Source: Pyramidobacter porci (lineage in GTDB: Bacteria; Synergistota; Synergistia; Synergistales; Dethiosulfovibrionaceae). Taken from it: a stretch of 64,000 nt of DNA. The stretch's first letter is position 1; each line of letters begins with the position of its first letter. The notes under the pieces are model-generated. The model had not been told where the DNA came from and made no database searches. It saw nothing but the letters and a program-made list of their open reading frames with translations. Made by a program: the position numbers and the translations under genes. Below, piece after piece: positions 33,456-42,090 of the stretch. The DNA lies in contig NZ_VUNH01000010.1 in the NCBI RefSeq assembly GCF_009695745.1, positions 78,954 through 142,953 of the forward strand. The letters run 5' to 3'.

Positions 33456-34217
33456 TCAGTTTTTATGATCCGCCCGCGACGCGTCCAGCAAGGACTGGAT
33501 CAGCGCGTGCATTTCGCAACAGCGGTCGCACTCGTCCAGCTCCTGCCGAGTGCGGCAATCGAGCTCGACGGGCGCGTTGAGGCCGAGGTCGGCAAGAAGC
33601 CCGGCGGGAGGCAGCTCGATGTGCGCTTTTACCTCGTGATACGCGTCGAGATGGGGCTGACGGCGCGCAATGCCTTCGGCGTGCAGCGGCAGCGAAGGAC
33701 CGTTGAGACGGAAGCGGATCCGCTTCGCCCACGGATGGCTGGTCGTGATGACCTCCCAGAAGTCGAAATAATGAAGAAAGCGCGGCGGCTCGTAACTCTG
33801 CTTCTTGCCGTCGATCATGCGCTTCTCCTCGTGACTGATGTGCTCAACCTCCAGCTCAACGCGCTCGACCTGCGCCAGAGAGACGAGGTCGGGATTGACG
33901 GCCAGCAGGTCGTCATCGGCGTCTTCGAGCACGACAAAACGTCCCCCCGCTTCGTCGATCATCAGCCGCCCGCCGTCACCGACTCCGCGCGAGCTCGAGA
34001 AGCCGCGCAGTTCCTCGAGGTTGCGTTCGCGGTCCCGAAGCTGTTCGTCGATCTGCGCCACCGTGCTCTCGCGGCGCTCATCGAACCACGGCGAAAGCTT
34101 CTGGGCGCACTTCTTGCACAGATTGCCGTCCGCCAGCTTGCGGTTGCCGAGCAGGCCGATATCGCCGCCGCAGATGGAACAGATCTTTTTCTCGAAAAGT
34201 TTGCCGAAGAGCCCCAT
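33456..34217 (-). CDS. DUF4428 domain protein
   Basis: Cytosolic protein of 253 residues. N-terminal treble-clef-like zinc motif KKICSICGGDIGLLGNRKLA then DGNLCKKCAQKL (about 10-41) is DUF4428. This is followed by a charged helix and a beta-rich C-terminal half (RFVVLEDADDDLLAVNPDLV, later HPWAKRIRFRLNGPSL) and a last helix with CDRCCEMHALIQ. Family members in Firmicutes are uncharacterised. Ribosome site AAGGGGAGATCGGC. From 34218 to 34722 there is no credible gene on either strand. Confidence 0.8.
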   Translation of the reverse strand: MGLFGKLFEKKICSICGGDIGLLGNRKLADGNLCKKCAQKLSPWFDERRESTVAQIDEQLRDRERNLEELRGFSSSRGVGDGGRLMIDEAGGRFVVLEDADDDLLAVNPDLVSLAQVERVELEVEHISHEEKRMIDGKKQSYEPPRFLHYFDFWEVITTSHPWAKRIRFRLNGPSLPLHAEGIARRQPHLDAYHEVKAHIELPPAGLLADLGLNAPVELDCRTRQELDECDRCCEMHALIQSLLDASRADHKN

Positions 34218-34722
34218 GCCGATCTCCCCTTGTCTTCCAGTTTTGGAAGCCCCGCACATTCGCGCCGCGGACGATCTTTCATAGTCGCATTATACCCTAT
34301 CCGCCGCCATTCCACATCGCCCGATCGGGTGAAATGCGAAAGATCGAACGCAACGGCGAGAATCAGCCACAACTGGTAAATCAGTTTACGCGCCCATCGA
34401 GCAAAGGAGAATAGCCGATGTCCCCACTCAGTCTCGGTGACATGGAATCTGCAGATCGCAAGAGAAAGACGAACGAGAAACATGGACCGCTTCTTTGCTC
34501 CGTTGAGCTGCGCCGATCCTGTCATGTGCGTCCGCGCAGGGCGTGCAGGAGAGTTTCCCACATGCGGGGCATGATGGCCCCGAAGAAGGAATGTCATAGG
34601 CTATTCCCAACCGTATGGGATCACAAGAGACTGAAAGTGAATTTTTCGATTTTTAATCTCTTGCTTGCGCGGAGCTTGGATCGCCTTTTTTCGATGACTG
34701 TTTTATTCAGGGGGCCTTGGGC

Positions 34723-35292
34723 TTACCGCTTAATATCGCCGCCGGAGAGCGCGTCGTCGTAAACGGCCCGCGCGCCGCCGACGAACTTGGGGCGCGTGCG
34801 CGCGCAGACCAGGTTGGCCGCGCCGATTTTCTTCACGGAGACGCGCACGGGCACGGCCACGTCGCGCAGGTGCATGCCGATCAGCGTATCGCCGATGTCC
34901 ATGCCCGCGGCGGCACGAAGGTGCTCGACGGCGACGGGGCGTTCGCAATTTTCGTAGGCGGTCGTCGCGAACGCGCCGCCGGCGTGCAGCTGCGGCACGA
35001 CGTTGCAGATTTCCGCGCCGGGGAGCAGCGCCGCCTTTTCCACGATCAGGGCGCGGTTGAGGTGTTCGCAGCACTGCGCCGCCAAAAAGAGCCCGCGTTC
35101 GCGCAGCGCCGGCATGATGCCGCTGTAAACGGCTTTGGCGATTTCCGCGTTCGACTCTTTGCCGATGCGGAAGCCGCCGATCTCGCTGGTGGAGCAGCCA
35201 ACCACGAAAATATCGCCGGGTTCCGTGCGCGCGACAGCGAGCAGTTCGCCGACAGCCTGTGCCGATAGGACTTGGATTTCTTCGTAAGACAT
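34723..35292 (-). CDS. TIGR01440/DUF436 (UPF0340, YwlG-like) protein
   Basis: Cytosolic protein of 189 residues, of the usual family size. Family blocks: FVVGCSTSEIGGFRIGKESN (about 29-48), RGLFLAAQCCEHLNRALIVEK (about 66-86), VPQLHAGGAFATTAY (about 98-112) and AGMDIGDTLIGMHLRDVAVPV (about 127-147). No function is established for YwlG. Starts with ATG after GGGAGGTCCTGAAAG. It stands alone, divergent from the phosphatase gene; a parS-like site lies in the shared gap. Confidence 0.88.
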   Translation of the reverse strand: MSYEEIQVLSAQAVGELLAVARTEPGDIFVVGCSTSEIGGFRIGKESNAEIAKAVYSGIMPALRERGLFLAAQCCEHLNRALIVEKAALLPGAEICNVVPQLHAGGAFATTAYENCERPVAVEHLRAAAGMDIGDTLIGMHLRDVAVPVRVSVKKIGAANLVCARTRPKFVGGARAVYDDALSGGDIKR

Positions 35293-35362
35293 CTTTCAGG
35301 ACCTCCCGTTTTTGGTTGGAACGTTCACTGTTTTTATTCTAACACTTCGCGTTCCGCCGCGA

Positions 35363-35378
35363 TGTTCCACGCGGAACA
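35363..35378. promoter_or_regulatory. parS-like ParB site 3 inside a long palindrome
   Basis: TGTTCCACGCGGAACA, one mismatch from TGTTCCACGTGGAACA. It is the centre of a longer inverted repeat (GCCGCGATGTTCC / GGAACATCGCGGC, 35356-35388), so a terminator-like or other role is also possible. Confidence 0.45.
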
Positions 35379-35457
35379 TCGCGGCGGCAAAACCGACGCG
35401 GCGCCGCTGTGATACAATCAGCCTGTGCCTCCTTTTCGGAAAGGATGAAAGGAAACA

Positions 35458-36333
35458 ATGAAAAAACTGTTGCTGCTTTGTGCCGCCTCGCTGATGCTGG
35501 CTGTCAGCGAGAGCTTCTTCGCGGCAGGCTGCGCTCCGGCGGCGCCGAAAGACGACGGGCGGAATCCGCACGATCGCCTGCTCGAATCGTTACGGGTCAT
35601 GCCGACTCCATTCGAGAAAAGAGACGATGCCAAGACGCATGAGCGCCTGCGGGCCACCGATGTACGCGGCGATTACGACAGCGACGCCGTTTTCGCCAAC
35701 TTTCGCGAAGTTCGCGGCGGGCGCCTGAGGCGCGGTTCTCTGTACCGCTCCAGCATTCCCTCGAGCACGGAGCGCCCGCGCGCCCCCTACGCCGACCGAT
35801 TGGCGCGAGAAGCCGGCATCCGCACCGTGCTGAACCTGGCCAACTCGCCCGAACGTCTGAAGAAGAACATGGAAAGCCCCGCCTGCCGGTCGCCGTATTA
35901 TCGCATGCTCTGGCGCGGCGGCCGCGTGATCGCCCGCGCCCTGCCCGCCGCGCCGGAGCACGCGACCTTTCGCGCCGGTCTGGCCGAGGAACTGCGTTTC
36001 ATGACGAAACGCCCCGCCCCGTATCTGATTCACTGCGCCGAGGGCAAGGACCGCGCCGGTTTTGTCAGCTTTCTGCTGGCGGCGCTGCTCGACGCTTCCT
36101 TGGACGAATTGAAGGACGACTACGGCCAAAGCTTCGTCAACTATTACCACCTGAAACGCGGCGAGCCCCGCTACGTCACGCATGTGGACGACGGCATCGA
36201 ATCTTTTTGCCATGCCATTGCCAGGACTCCCAAAGAACCGCTTCGTCGGGCCGCCGAGCGCTATCTGCGCGGCATCGGCCTGACCGCCGCCGAGATCGAA
36301 ACGTTGAAACGCCGCCTGGCGCGAGACGGCTGA
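35458..36333 (+). CDS. Lipoprotein tyrosine phosphatase (dual-specificity-like)
   Basis: Predicted membrane-anchored phosphatase of 291 residues. Signal peptide with lipobox FAAGC (Cys25). The catalytic loop HCAEGKDRAG (Cys193-x5-Arg199) is the CX5R signature of protein tyrosine phosphatases, here of the Y_phosphatase3/PtpA-like bacterial type (GDYDSDAVFANFREV and RRGSLYRSS upstream are typical). The last residues LRGIGLTAAEIETLKRRL match the family's C-terminal helix. Such enzymes act on phosphotyrosine or phosphoinositides; in an envelope-anchored form the substrate is unknown. Ribosome site AAAGGAAACA. Confidence 0.85.
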   Translation: MKKLLLLCAASLMLAVSESFFAAGCAPAAPKDDGRNPHDRLLESLRVMPTPFEKRDDAKTHERLRATDVRGDYDSDAVFANFREVRGGRLRRGSLYRSSIPSSTERPRAPYADRLAREAGIRTVLNLANSPERLKKNMESPACRSPYYRMLWRGGRVIARALPAAPEHATFRAGLAEELRFMTKRPAPYLIHCAEGKDRAGFVSFLLAALLDASLDELKDDYGQSFVNYYHLKRGEPRYVTHVDDGIESFCHAIARTPKEPLRRAAERYLRGIGLTAAEIETLKRRLARDG

Positions 36334-36415
36334 GAGCGAAATTTATTTGTGAAACAGTCGTTACTGTTTTGCCTATTCAGCATAATTGGCGCACCACGCC
36401 ATAGGAGGTGTTGGA

Positions 36416-36940
36416 ATGAATCCGAAGCACGCGCGCCTGCTTGCTGCGGCAATCCGTTATGACCGCGGCGATGCCCGGCGCATCCAGCATTTCGTCAAGG
36501 TCCACGATCTGGCCGCGGCGATCGGCGCACTGGAAGGACTGGACGAGGAGACGCAGTTCATTCTCGAGACGGCGGCCATTCTCCACGACATCGGCATTCA
36601 TCAGGCCGAAGCCACGCACGGCAACGGGCACGGCAAGTATCAGGAACGGGAGGGGCCCGGCGTCGCCGAGGCGATCTTGCGCGAGCTCGGCGGCTACGGC
36701 GAAGCGCAGATCGAGCGCGTCAAATATCTGATCGCCCATCATCACACCTACGGCGACATCGATGGCGCCGATTATCAGATCCTCGTCGAGGCCGACTTTC
36801 TCGTCAACGTCTTCGAAGAAGGTTTTGACTGTCACGGGCCTGCCGAAAAGGTCAGGGAACGTATTTTCAAAACGGCAACCGGAAAGCGTTTTCTCGACGA
36901 CATGTTCGCCGCCGGCGCTTACCATCCCCTCACGTCCTGA
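36416..36940 (+). CDS. HD domain phosphohydrolase
   Basis: Cytosolic metal-dependent phosphohydrolase, 174 residues. HD-domain residues in order: His25 (IQHFVKVHDL), His58-Asp59 (AAILHDIGIH), and the downstream HHH in LIAHHHTYGDIDG (about 106-118), with a terminal Asp in LVEADFLVN. Start at 36416 fits TAGGAGGTG 5-8 nt upstream. Family members hydrolyse nucleotides or are uncharacterised; a YfbR/YqeK-type activity is possible but not shown. Own transcript ending in the hairpin at 36957. Confidence 0.85.
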   Translation: MNPKHARLLAAAIRYDRGDARRIQHFVKVHDLAAAIGALEGLDEETQFILETAAILHDIGIHQAEATHGNGHGKYQEREGPGVAEAILRELGGYGEAQIERVKYLIAHHHTYGDIDGADYQILVEADFLVNVFEEGFDCHGPAEKVRERIFKTATGKRFLDDMFAAGAYHPLTS

Positions 36941-36956
36941 AAGATTTTCACAAACG

Positions 36957-37009
36957 AATCGCGGCAGTCCGCCGGGAAAGTTCCGGCGGACTGCCGCGAT
37001 TTGTTTTTC
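36957..37009. terminator. Bidirectional terminator
   Basis: AATCGCGGCAGTCCGCCGG pairs perfectly with CCGGCGGACTGCCGCGATT, then TGTTTTTC. Serves the HD gene and the convergent binding-protein gene. Confidence 0.9.
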
Positions 37010-37014
37010 AACGG

Positions 37015-38082
37015 TTATTTTTGCAGAACCGAGGCGCTCCGCACCGTGTCCTGGGAGTCTTTCAGCTGATCGCTCCGCGCCACTTCGCTGGTCCAGCGGT
37101 CGATCAGGCGCAGGCGATTCTGGCTTTTCCACGGCACGCTGCACTGGAGCAGCCTGATCGAATTCAGATCGAGCAGCTTGTTGAGCTCCCGCAGCTCAGG
37201 GCAAGCGGGAAGGTAACACGGCTTCTGCTCCATACGGCTGCGCGCGAAATCCTGCGACGCCAGCCACTGCAACAGATACTTCGCCTCCTCGGGGGACGCC
37301 GCGCCGTCGAGCAGCGCGCAGCCGTCCACCGCATACGTCACGCCCTCCTTGGGGAAAACGATTTCCACGGGATAACCTTCCAGCTTCAGGCTCATCGCGT
37401 CCACGTAATAGAACACGCCCGCAGCGGCCTGTCCCAAGGCGACAGGCATGGCGCCGCCGACACCGTTTCTGGCGTATGCGCGCACGTTTTCCGCCAGCTT
37501 TTTCTGGTACTCGAAAGCCTCTCTCTCGCCGTAGATGCGCACGAGCGAATAGATTTGTTCCGAGGCCGTCGCCGACGCGCGGGGATCAACCATCTGCAGC
37601 GCCCCGCGATACGCAGGGTCAAGCAGATCCTGCCAGGAATCGGGCATTCTCAGCCCGTTCTTCTCGATAAAATTCCTGTTGACGAGAAAGCACAACGGCG
37701 TCACGCCGATGCCGAACCAGCGATTGTCAGGATCGCGATACCCGACCGGCATGGCCTTGGCCGCTTCGGGAACATACCGGGCCAGCGCGCCTTCGCGTTT
37801 GGCGGCATCGTAAATGTCGGCCGGGCCGCCAATGATCAGGTCGGCCTGCGGACAAACCTTTTCGGCGATGACGCGCCTCAACATCTCGCCCGACGAGAGT
37901 CGTGAAAAGCTGACCCGCAACCCGGTATAATCGGTAAAGCGTTGAAACAGCACCGCCGCTTCCTTCTCCGGGATCGTCGTGTACGCGCGGATCACCGGCG
38001 GCGCGGCAAACTTCCGATACAGCCATAATCCCGCCGCCACGGTCAGCACGGCCGCAAGAGCAAACACACTTTTTCTGCGCAC
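37015..38082 (-). CDS. Extracellular solute-binding protein (iron(III)/AfuA-like), orphan
   Basis: Exported or membrane-tethered binding protein of 355 residues. The GTG at 38082 follows AGGGGGGATTTTCC; the longer upstream frame has no support. N-terminal hydrophobic anchor (VFALAAVLTVAAGLWLY, residues 5-21). Type II periplasmic binding fold: VIRAYTTIPEKEAAVLFQRF (about 28-47), QADLIIGGPADIY (about 81-93), WFGIGVTPLCFLVNRNFIEK (about 125-145), then VAYARNG-like hinge and VTYAVDGCALLDGA (about 250). Resembles ferric or 2-aminoethylphosphonate binding proteins. No ABC permease or ATPase is adjacent, so it serves a remote transporter or a sensor. Confidence 0.8.
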   Translation of the reverse strand: MRRKSVFALAAVLTVAAGLWLYRKFAAPPVIRAYTTIPEKEAAVLFQRFTDYTGLRVSFSRLSSGEMLRRVIAEKVCPQADLIIGGPADIYDAAKREGALARYVPEAAKAMPVGYRDPDNRWFGIGVTPLCFLVNRNFIEKNGLRMPDSWQDLLDPAYRGALQMVDPRASATASEQIYSLVRIYGEREAFEYQKKLAENVRAYARNGVGGAMPVALGQAAAGVFYYVDAMSLKLEGYPVEIVFPKEGVTYAVDGCALLDGAASPEEAKYLLQWLASQDFARSRMEQKPCYLPACPELRELNKLLDLNSIRLLQCSVPWKSQNRLRLIDRWTSEVARSDQLKDSQDTVRSASVLQK

Positions 38083-38427
38083 GGAAAATCCCCCCTGCAC
38101 TGGAACGTTCCTTGATACTGTCAGTGCTTTTTGATCTTCATCGGCTTCCCTTTTCTGACTTTCAAATATTATACACGGTACTTGCATCCTTTTGTAGGAT
38201 ACAACGTAGAAAAAAATGCTGGTTTGCAAAGAGTTGCAGAATAGTTTCCAAAACCGACGGAGAAGCGCGTCGAACCGGCGTGCCGGCGCCGAAAAATTTT
38301 TGCCGAAAGATATCGTTCCACCGTTCGCCCCGATCGCGGACGAATAAAAGCGGCGCGGGACGTTCGAACAGTTTCGAACCGGCCCCGCGCCGCTTTTCGT
38401 TTGTTTTTGTCCGTCGTACGGCCGCTC
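38083..38427. other. Intergenic region upstream of the binding-protein gene
   Basis: 345 bp without a gene. Minus-strand TATAAT at about 38167-38172 could be the -10 of the binding-protein gene; the hairpin GCATCCT/AGGATAC at 38184-38204 lies just upstream of it. The terminator 38345-38398 closes the MBL gene. Confidence 0.5.
38345..38398 (-). terminator. Terminator of the MBL-fold gene
   Basis: AAAAGCGGCGCGGG pairs with CCCGCGCCGCTTTT, with an inner GTTCGAA/TTCGAAC pairing. Confidence 0.85.
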
Positions 38428-39225
38428 CTAAAGCGCCAGCTCATCGCCCGCCGCCAGATAGCGCAGCTGCTCGCCCATCTTTTGCCGCAGGTAATCATAC
38501 TGGGACACTCCTGTGCAATGGCAGGTGTAGTACGTCACGGGCCAGCGTTTCAGTTCGGCCGCGGCCGCATCCATGCGGCGGAACTGATCTTCCGGCACGT
38601 CCTTGAAGTGAAATCCGCCGACGACCGCCTGAGCCCCTTCTTTCGAAGCCCATTCCATGATGTTGAGAATACCGCGGTGACTGCAGCCGCTGATCAGTAC
38701 CTTTTTCGCCCCTTCGCTGACCAGCAGGTACTGTTCGTGCCCGAACTGTTCCGGCACCAGCACGCCGCCGGCCTCCATCATCATGCCGCAGGTATCGACG
38801 GGCCACTCGCAGGGCTTGCCCGCATAGCTGGCGATGGTCAGCTCGTTGTCAAGGCGCAGGCGATCCTCGCCGACGGCAACGATCCGAGGATGGCCGATCA
38901 GCCGCGGTTCCACGCCGATGTATTTGCCGTCGCGGTTGTAGCGCGGCCGGTCGTACGTCGCGCGCGCGTAAAGTTTGGCGTGATCGTTCAGGCGGAAAAA
39001 CGTCGTCATGCCGCCCGAATGATCGCTGTGCCCGTGAGACAGCACGGCCGTATCCACGGCCGCGAGGTCGACGCCCAGCGCCAGCGCGTTTTTCGCAAAC
39101 AGACCGCTGGCGCCCGCGTCGAACAGCACTTTGTGGCGATCCGTCTCGATGTACAGGCTCAAACCGTGCTCCGCGCGGCAGCATTCTTTCCCTGAGGTAT
39201 TCTCCATCAAGGCCACAATCCGCAT
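38428..39225 (-). CDS. MBL-fold metallohydrolase (MJ0296/dihydropterin-synthase-like group)
   Basis: Cytosolic metallo-beta-lactamase-fold protein, 265 residues. Metal motif LSHGHSDHSGG (about 64-74) is HxHxDH; further ligands are SGCSHRGILN (about 180) and GGFHF (about 205). The ending YTCHCTGVSQYDYLRQKMGEQ with CHCTG is typical of the group that includes the archaeal ribofuranosylaminobenzene 5'-phosphate-handling enzyme MJ0296. Bacterial members have no settled function. ATG at 39225 with AAGGAGGATTGTCC. Its own promoter is at 39272-39299. Confidence 0.85.
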   Translation of the reverse strand: MRIVALMENTSGKECCRAEHGLSLYIETDRHKVLFDAGASGLFAKNALALGVDLAAVDTAVLSHGHSDHSGGMTTFFRLNDHAKLYARATYDRPRYNRDGKYIGVEPRLIGHPRIVAVGEDRLRLDNELTIASYAGKPCEWPVDTCGMMMEAGGVLVPEQFGHEQYLLVSEGAKKVLISGCSHRGILNIMEWASKEGAQAVVGGFHFKDVPEDQFRRMDAAAAELKRWPVTYYTCHCTGVSQYDYLRQKMGEQLRYLAAGDELAL

Positions 39226-39271
39226 GGACAATCCTCCTTAATGCGTTGTTTTCCCCATGATGAGTCCTTTT

Positions 39272-39299
39272 ATTATACCGTGATATGATTAAAATACAA
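39272..39299 (-). promoter_or_regulatory. Sigma70-type promoter of the MBL-fold gene
   Basis: Minus strand TTGTAT, 16-nt spacer, TATAAT. The remaining 39300-39581 shows no gene and no clear plus-strand promoter. Confidence 0.7.
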
Positions 39300-39581
39300 T
39301 TATCGTGAATTCCGCCTCTCCATAGAAACCTATTTTTCTTTTGGTGCAAATAGCGCGAACGCAAAATTTTTAATGCGACGGACGAGGATTTGCCGCGACA
39401 CGCGCCCCGCTTTCCCCGTGCGCCGAACTGCCGGCGCGGCGGCGGACTTAAAGCGTTGGGAAACGTTATACCGCCACGGGTGTTTGCGCCATCTTGCGCG
39501 CCGGAAGAAAATGCTTTAAGCTGTATACGTCGGCCGGAAGCCGCGAGACGATTCATGAACGCGAAGGGAGCCGGAAAAGAG

Positions 39582-40754
39582 ATGACTCGCTCTATTTCAA
39601 AACGAAAGCTGGACTTTTTGCGGGAAGAACTGCAGGTCTGGCAACAGGAAGGTCTGATCGGCGCGGACTCGGCGGCGCGGATCGCGTCGCTCTACTCGGC
39701 GCGCTCGCGCAGTTTCGCGCAAACGCTGCTTTGCGCGGGCGCGGCGCTGGTCGGGCTGGGGGCCATCAGCGCGGTGGCGGCCAACTGGTGGACGATCCCG
39801 CGCCTGCTGCGGACGGCGCTGGTTCTCGCGGCGTACGCGCTGTCGATGGGCGCGGCCTGCTTCTGCGAAAAAGATTCGCCGTCCGGAGCCCGGGCGCTGC
39901 GTCTGCTGGCCGGGCTGATCTTCGGCGGCGGCATCTTCCTGGTCGCGCAGATGTACCATCAGGGCGGGCACTGGTCCACGGCGTTCGGCTGGTGGGCGCT
40001 GGGGCTGATCCCGGCGGTGCGGATCTTCCGCGACGCCTGGCAGATGTATCTGCTGCAGGCTGTTTCGTTGATTTACGTCGCCGGGCAGGGAGTGTTTTTC
40101 TTCTGGGAAAGAACCCCTGATCTTGCCTCGTTCCGCGGCGACGTCTTACCGGGGGCGCTGCTGCTGGCGCTCTGGTGGCTGTGGCGGCAGATGCGCTGGA
40201 ACCTGCGCGCGTTCAATTTCAACGTGCAGATGACGATCTTTTTCTTGTTCACGCGGCTGACGCAGTATTTCGGCTTGACCGCCGCGCTGCTTGCGTTTTT
40301 CGCCGCCGGAGCGGCGCTGCCGGCGTTCTCGCGCGCGAAGCGCGGGGAAGAATGGCGCGATGTTCTGTCGGCCTGGGGCACGCTGCTGGCGGGAGCCGCC
40401 GGAGTGGCGCTGTCGGTGCCGGAAGTCTGGTACGATTTTCCTTGTCTGCGCGTTTTGGACGGAACGGCGGCGCAGGAATTGAACGCGCTGCGCCTGGCGG
40501 CGAACGGCGCGGCCGCGCTGACGGCCGCTGTCATGGGCTGGCGGCTTTACCGGGGCGCGCGGCTGGGCGGCCTGTTCCTCGCCCTGCTGGTCCTGCGCTA
40601 CTTTGCGGACCATTTCTTCGGCTTCATGTCCAAGGCGGCGACGTTTTCGGGGCTCGGCCTGCTGTGCCTGATCGCCGGATTCTGGTGGGAACGTTCGGCG
40701 CGCCGCACAAAGGCAAAGCGCGACAAGGAGGGCGACGCTTATGAAAAACTTTAA
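39582..40754 (+). CDS. DUF2157 domain membrane protein
   Basis: Integral membrane protein of 390 residues with about ten helices. The N-terminal cytosolic DUF2157 segment (residues 1-45: KRKLDFLREELQVWQQEGLI then GADSAARIASLY) precedes the membrane part, starting TLLCAGAALVGLGAISAVAANW. The start at 39582 has GGAAAAGAG immediately ahead and GGGAG further up; an in-frame ATG at 39555 is an alternative. It overlaps the next gene by 14 bp. DUF2157-GDYXXLXY gene pairs are a common, uncharacterised envelope module. Confidence 0.83.
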   Translation: MTRSISKRKLDFLREELQVWQQEGLIGADSAARIASLYSARSRSFAQTLLCAGAALVGLGAISAVAANWWTIPRLLRTALVLAAYALSMGAACFCEKDSPSGARALRLLAGLIFGGGIFLVAQMYHQGGHWSTAFGWWALGLIPAVRIFRDAWQMYLLQAVSLIYVAGQGVFFFWERTPDLASFRGDVLPGALLLALWWLWRQMRWNLRAFNFNVQMTIFFLFTRLTQYFGLTAALLAFFAAGAALPAFSRAKRGEEWRDVLSAWGTLLAGAAGVALSVPEVWYDFPCLRVLDGTAAQELNALRLAANGAAALTAAVMGWRLYRGARLGGLFLALLVLRYFADHFFGFMSKAATFSGLGLLCLIAGFWWERSARRTKAKRDKEGDAYEKL

Positions 40755-41295
40755 ATATTTGGCGGCATCGCTGCTGCCCGTGCTGATCCTGCTGGCGCTG
40801 CCGCTGCGCCCCGCCTGCGTGACCCGCTTTGGCGCGGAGGTGCGTCTGGCGGTGCGTCCAGTGGACCCGCGCGACCTGTTCCGCGGCGATTACGTGGCGC
40901 TCAGCTTCGAAGCCGAGTCGGTGCCGTTGGCGCTGTTTCCGGCGCCCGACGAGAAAAGATCGGAATACGCCGTACCGGACCTCAGCGTATGGTACGTGGC
41001 GCTGGCGCCGGACAAAGAGGGGCTGTGGGCTCCCAGCGGCGTTTTCGCGGAAGTTCCCGAAGGCCCGTATCTGAAAGGGACCGCCAAGTACCTGGCCGAG
41101 CGCGCCGACGGCTCGACGGCGGCGGAGATGGACTACGGCGAGGGACTGAAACGCTTTTACGTCAAAGAGAACACGGCGCGCGAACTCGAAGAAGCGGCGC
41201 GGCAGTCCCGTCTGCGGGCAACCGTGAAAGTCTGGCGCGGCATGGCCGTGATCCAGTCGGTGGAAGCCGTTCCGGATACGGCTGGCGAACCATGA
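40741..41295 (+). CDS. GDYXXLXY domain protein
   Basis: Exported or membrane-anchored protein of 184 residues: hydrophobic N-terminus (residues 7-22), then the family motif RDLFRGDYVALSFEAES (about 40-57; GDYxxLxF here in place of GDYxxLxY) and a basic, beta-rich remainder ending VKVWRGMAVIQSVEAV. Ribosome site AAGGAGGGCGACGCTT lies within the upstream gene. Partner of the DUF2157 protein. Function unknown. Confidence 0.85.
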   Translation: MKNFKYLAASLLPVLILLALPLRPACVTRFGAEVRLAVRPVDPRDLFRGDYVALSFEAESVPLALFPAPDEKRSEYAVPDLSVWYVALAPDKEGLWAPSGVFAEVPEGPYLKGTAKYLAERADGSTAAEMDYGEGLKRFYVKENTARELEEAARQSRLRATVKVWRGMAVIQSVEAVPDTAGEP

Positions 41296-41361
41296 ACTCC
41301 TTAAGTCACAGCTGATACGCCGTAACAAAAATTTTATCGGGCGCCGTTCGGGGCGGAAAAA

Positions 41362-41412
41362 GAGAAAAGACGGAAACAAAGCTCGCAATGAGCCTTGTTC
41401 CCGCCTTTTCTT
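41362..41412. terminator. Terminator between GDYXXLXY and DUF2023 genes
   Basis: AAAAGACGGAAACAAAGCTC pairs imperfectly with GAGCCTTGTTCCCGCCTTTT; T-rich on both outer sides. Confidence 0.75.
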
Positions 41413-41432
41413 TGTACCGTTATCGTCCGGCT

Positions 41433-41777
41433 TCAGTCGGCGGCGCAGCTTCCGCCGTACTGTTGTGCGCTGAGGGAGATGAAGCGCCGGCACTCCTCGA
41501 GGCGTCCGTAGCCGAGCATGATGCCGAGAATGAAATCTTCTTCTTTCGTGAAGTCGCAGAGACTGCTTTTGCCGATGATCTCGAGGACGCGAATACAGTC
41601 CGGGCAGCCGAAAAAAACGTTGACGTGCCCGTTTTTCAGGTAGGCCAGACGATAGGCGATGCCCTGCGCCTGAAGGGCGCGCTCGATCTCCGGCACGTCG
41701 CCGAGAGGCGCCGTATGGAGGATCAGATTTCTCAATCCTTTTTTGAATTCATAGATATGGTGGCGAAAAACTTCCAT
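41433..41777 (-). CDS. DUF2023 family protein, flavodoxin-associated
   Basis: Small cytosolic protein, 114 residues. The opening EVFRHHIYEFKKGLRNLILHT is characteristic of DUF2023. A NVFFGCPDCIRVLEII segment (about 52-67) carries a CxxC. DUF2023 genes lie next to or fused with flavodoxin genes in many anaerobes, and here it is divergent from one. A TTAG-N6-CTAA palindrome lies in its upstream region and a matching one lies at the flavodoxin promoter. Perhaps a flavodoxin accessory or regulator; no activity is established. Confidence 0.85.
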   Translation of the reverse strand: MEVFRHHIYEFKKGLRNLILHTAPLGDVPEIERALQAQGIAYRLAYLKNGHVNVFFGCPDCIRVLEIIGKSSLCDFTKEEDFILGIMLGYGRLEECRRFISLSAQQYGGSCAAD

Positions 41778-41824
41778 ACGCCGTCGCTCCTTCCTCTCAC
41801 AAACGAGTGCAGTACGCTTCTTTT

Positions 41825-41842
41825 AATTAGCCAAAACTAATT
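41825..41842. promoter_or_regulatory. Operator-like palindrome upstream of the DUF2023 gene
   Basis: AATTAG-CCAAAA-CTAATT. Same TTAG-N6-CTAA arrangement as at the flavodoxin promoter (42039-42054). Confidence 0.5.
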
Positions 41843-42009
41843 CAGTTGCGAGAATTCTAAAGGAACTTGAACGCGATGTCAACGGGGTTTTCATGAGCTT
41901 GTTTCGATAAAAGAATGGCGGTGAATCGTTTTTTCGTGCGCGCCAAAACCTCGGACAAACTCTTTAAAATGTTGCCGCGACTGATCTTGAAGAATTTTTA
42001 AATAGCCTC

Positions 42010-42037
42010 TTGACAGAATGGGATTTCCGGCTAAAAT
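42010..42037 (+). promoter_or_regulatory. Strong promoter of the flavodoxin gene
   Basis: Consensus TTGACA, 16-nt spacer, TAAAAT. Together with the two palindromes it accounts for the 313-bp gap 41778-42090. Confidence 0.82.
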
Positions 42038-42038
42038 A

Positions 42039-42054
42039 GTTAGCGTGATCTAAC
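42039..42054. promoter_or_regulatory. Operator-like palindrome at the flavodoxin start point
   Basis: GTTAG-CGTGAT-CTAAC directly after the -10 hexamer, in position to block transcription. Recalls the TTAG...CTAA ends of DtxR/IdeR boxes; a DtxR-family gene lies 0.7 kb away. Confidence 0.5.
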
Positions 42055-42090
42055 ATAGTATGAAAGTCTCTCATGCAGGAGGTTATAGGA

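Noticed and set aside
34418..34762. Plus-strand frame with an AAGGAG site, and minus-strand frame 34428-34610 with CPACGKLSCTPC
   Set aside because: Neither shows host-like codon use throughout or a known family; the 505-bp gap is left without a gene.
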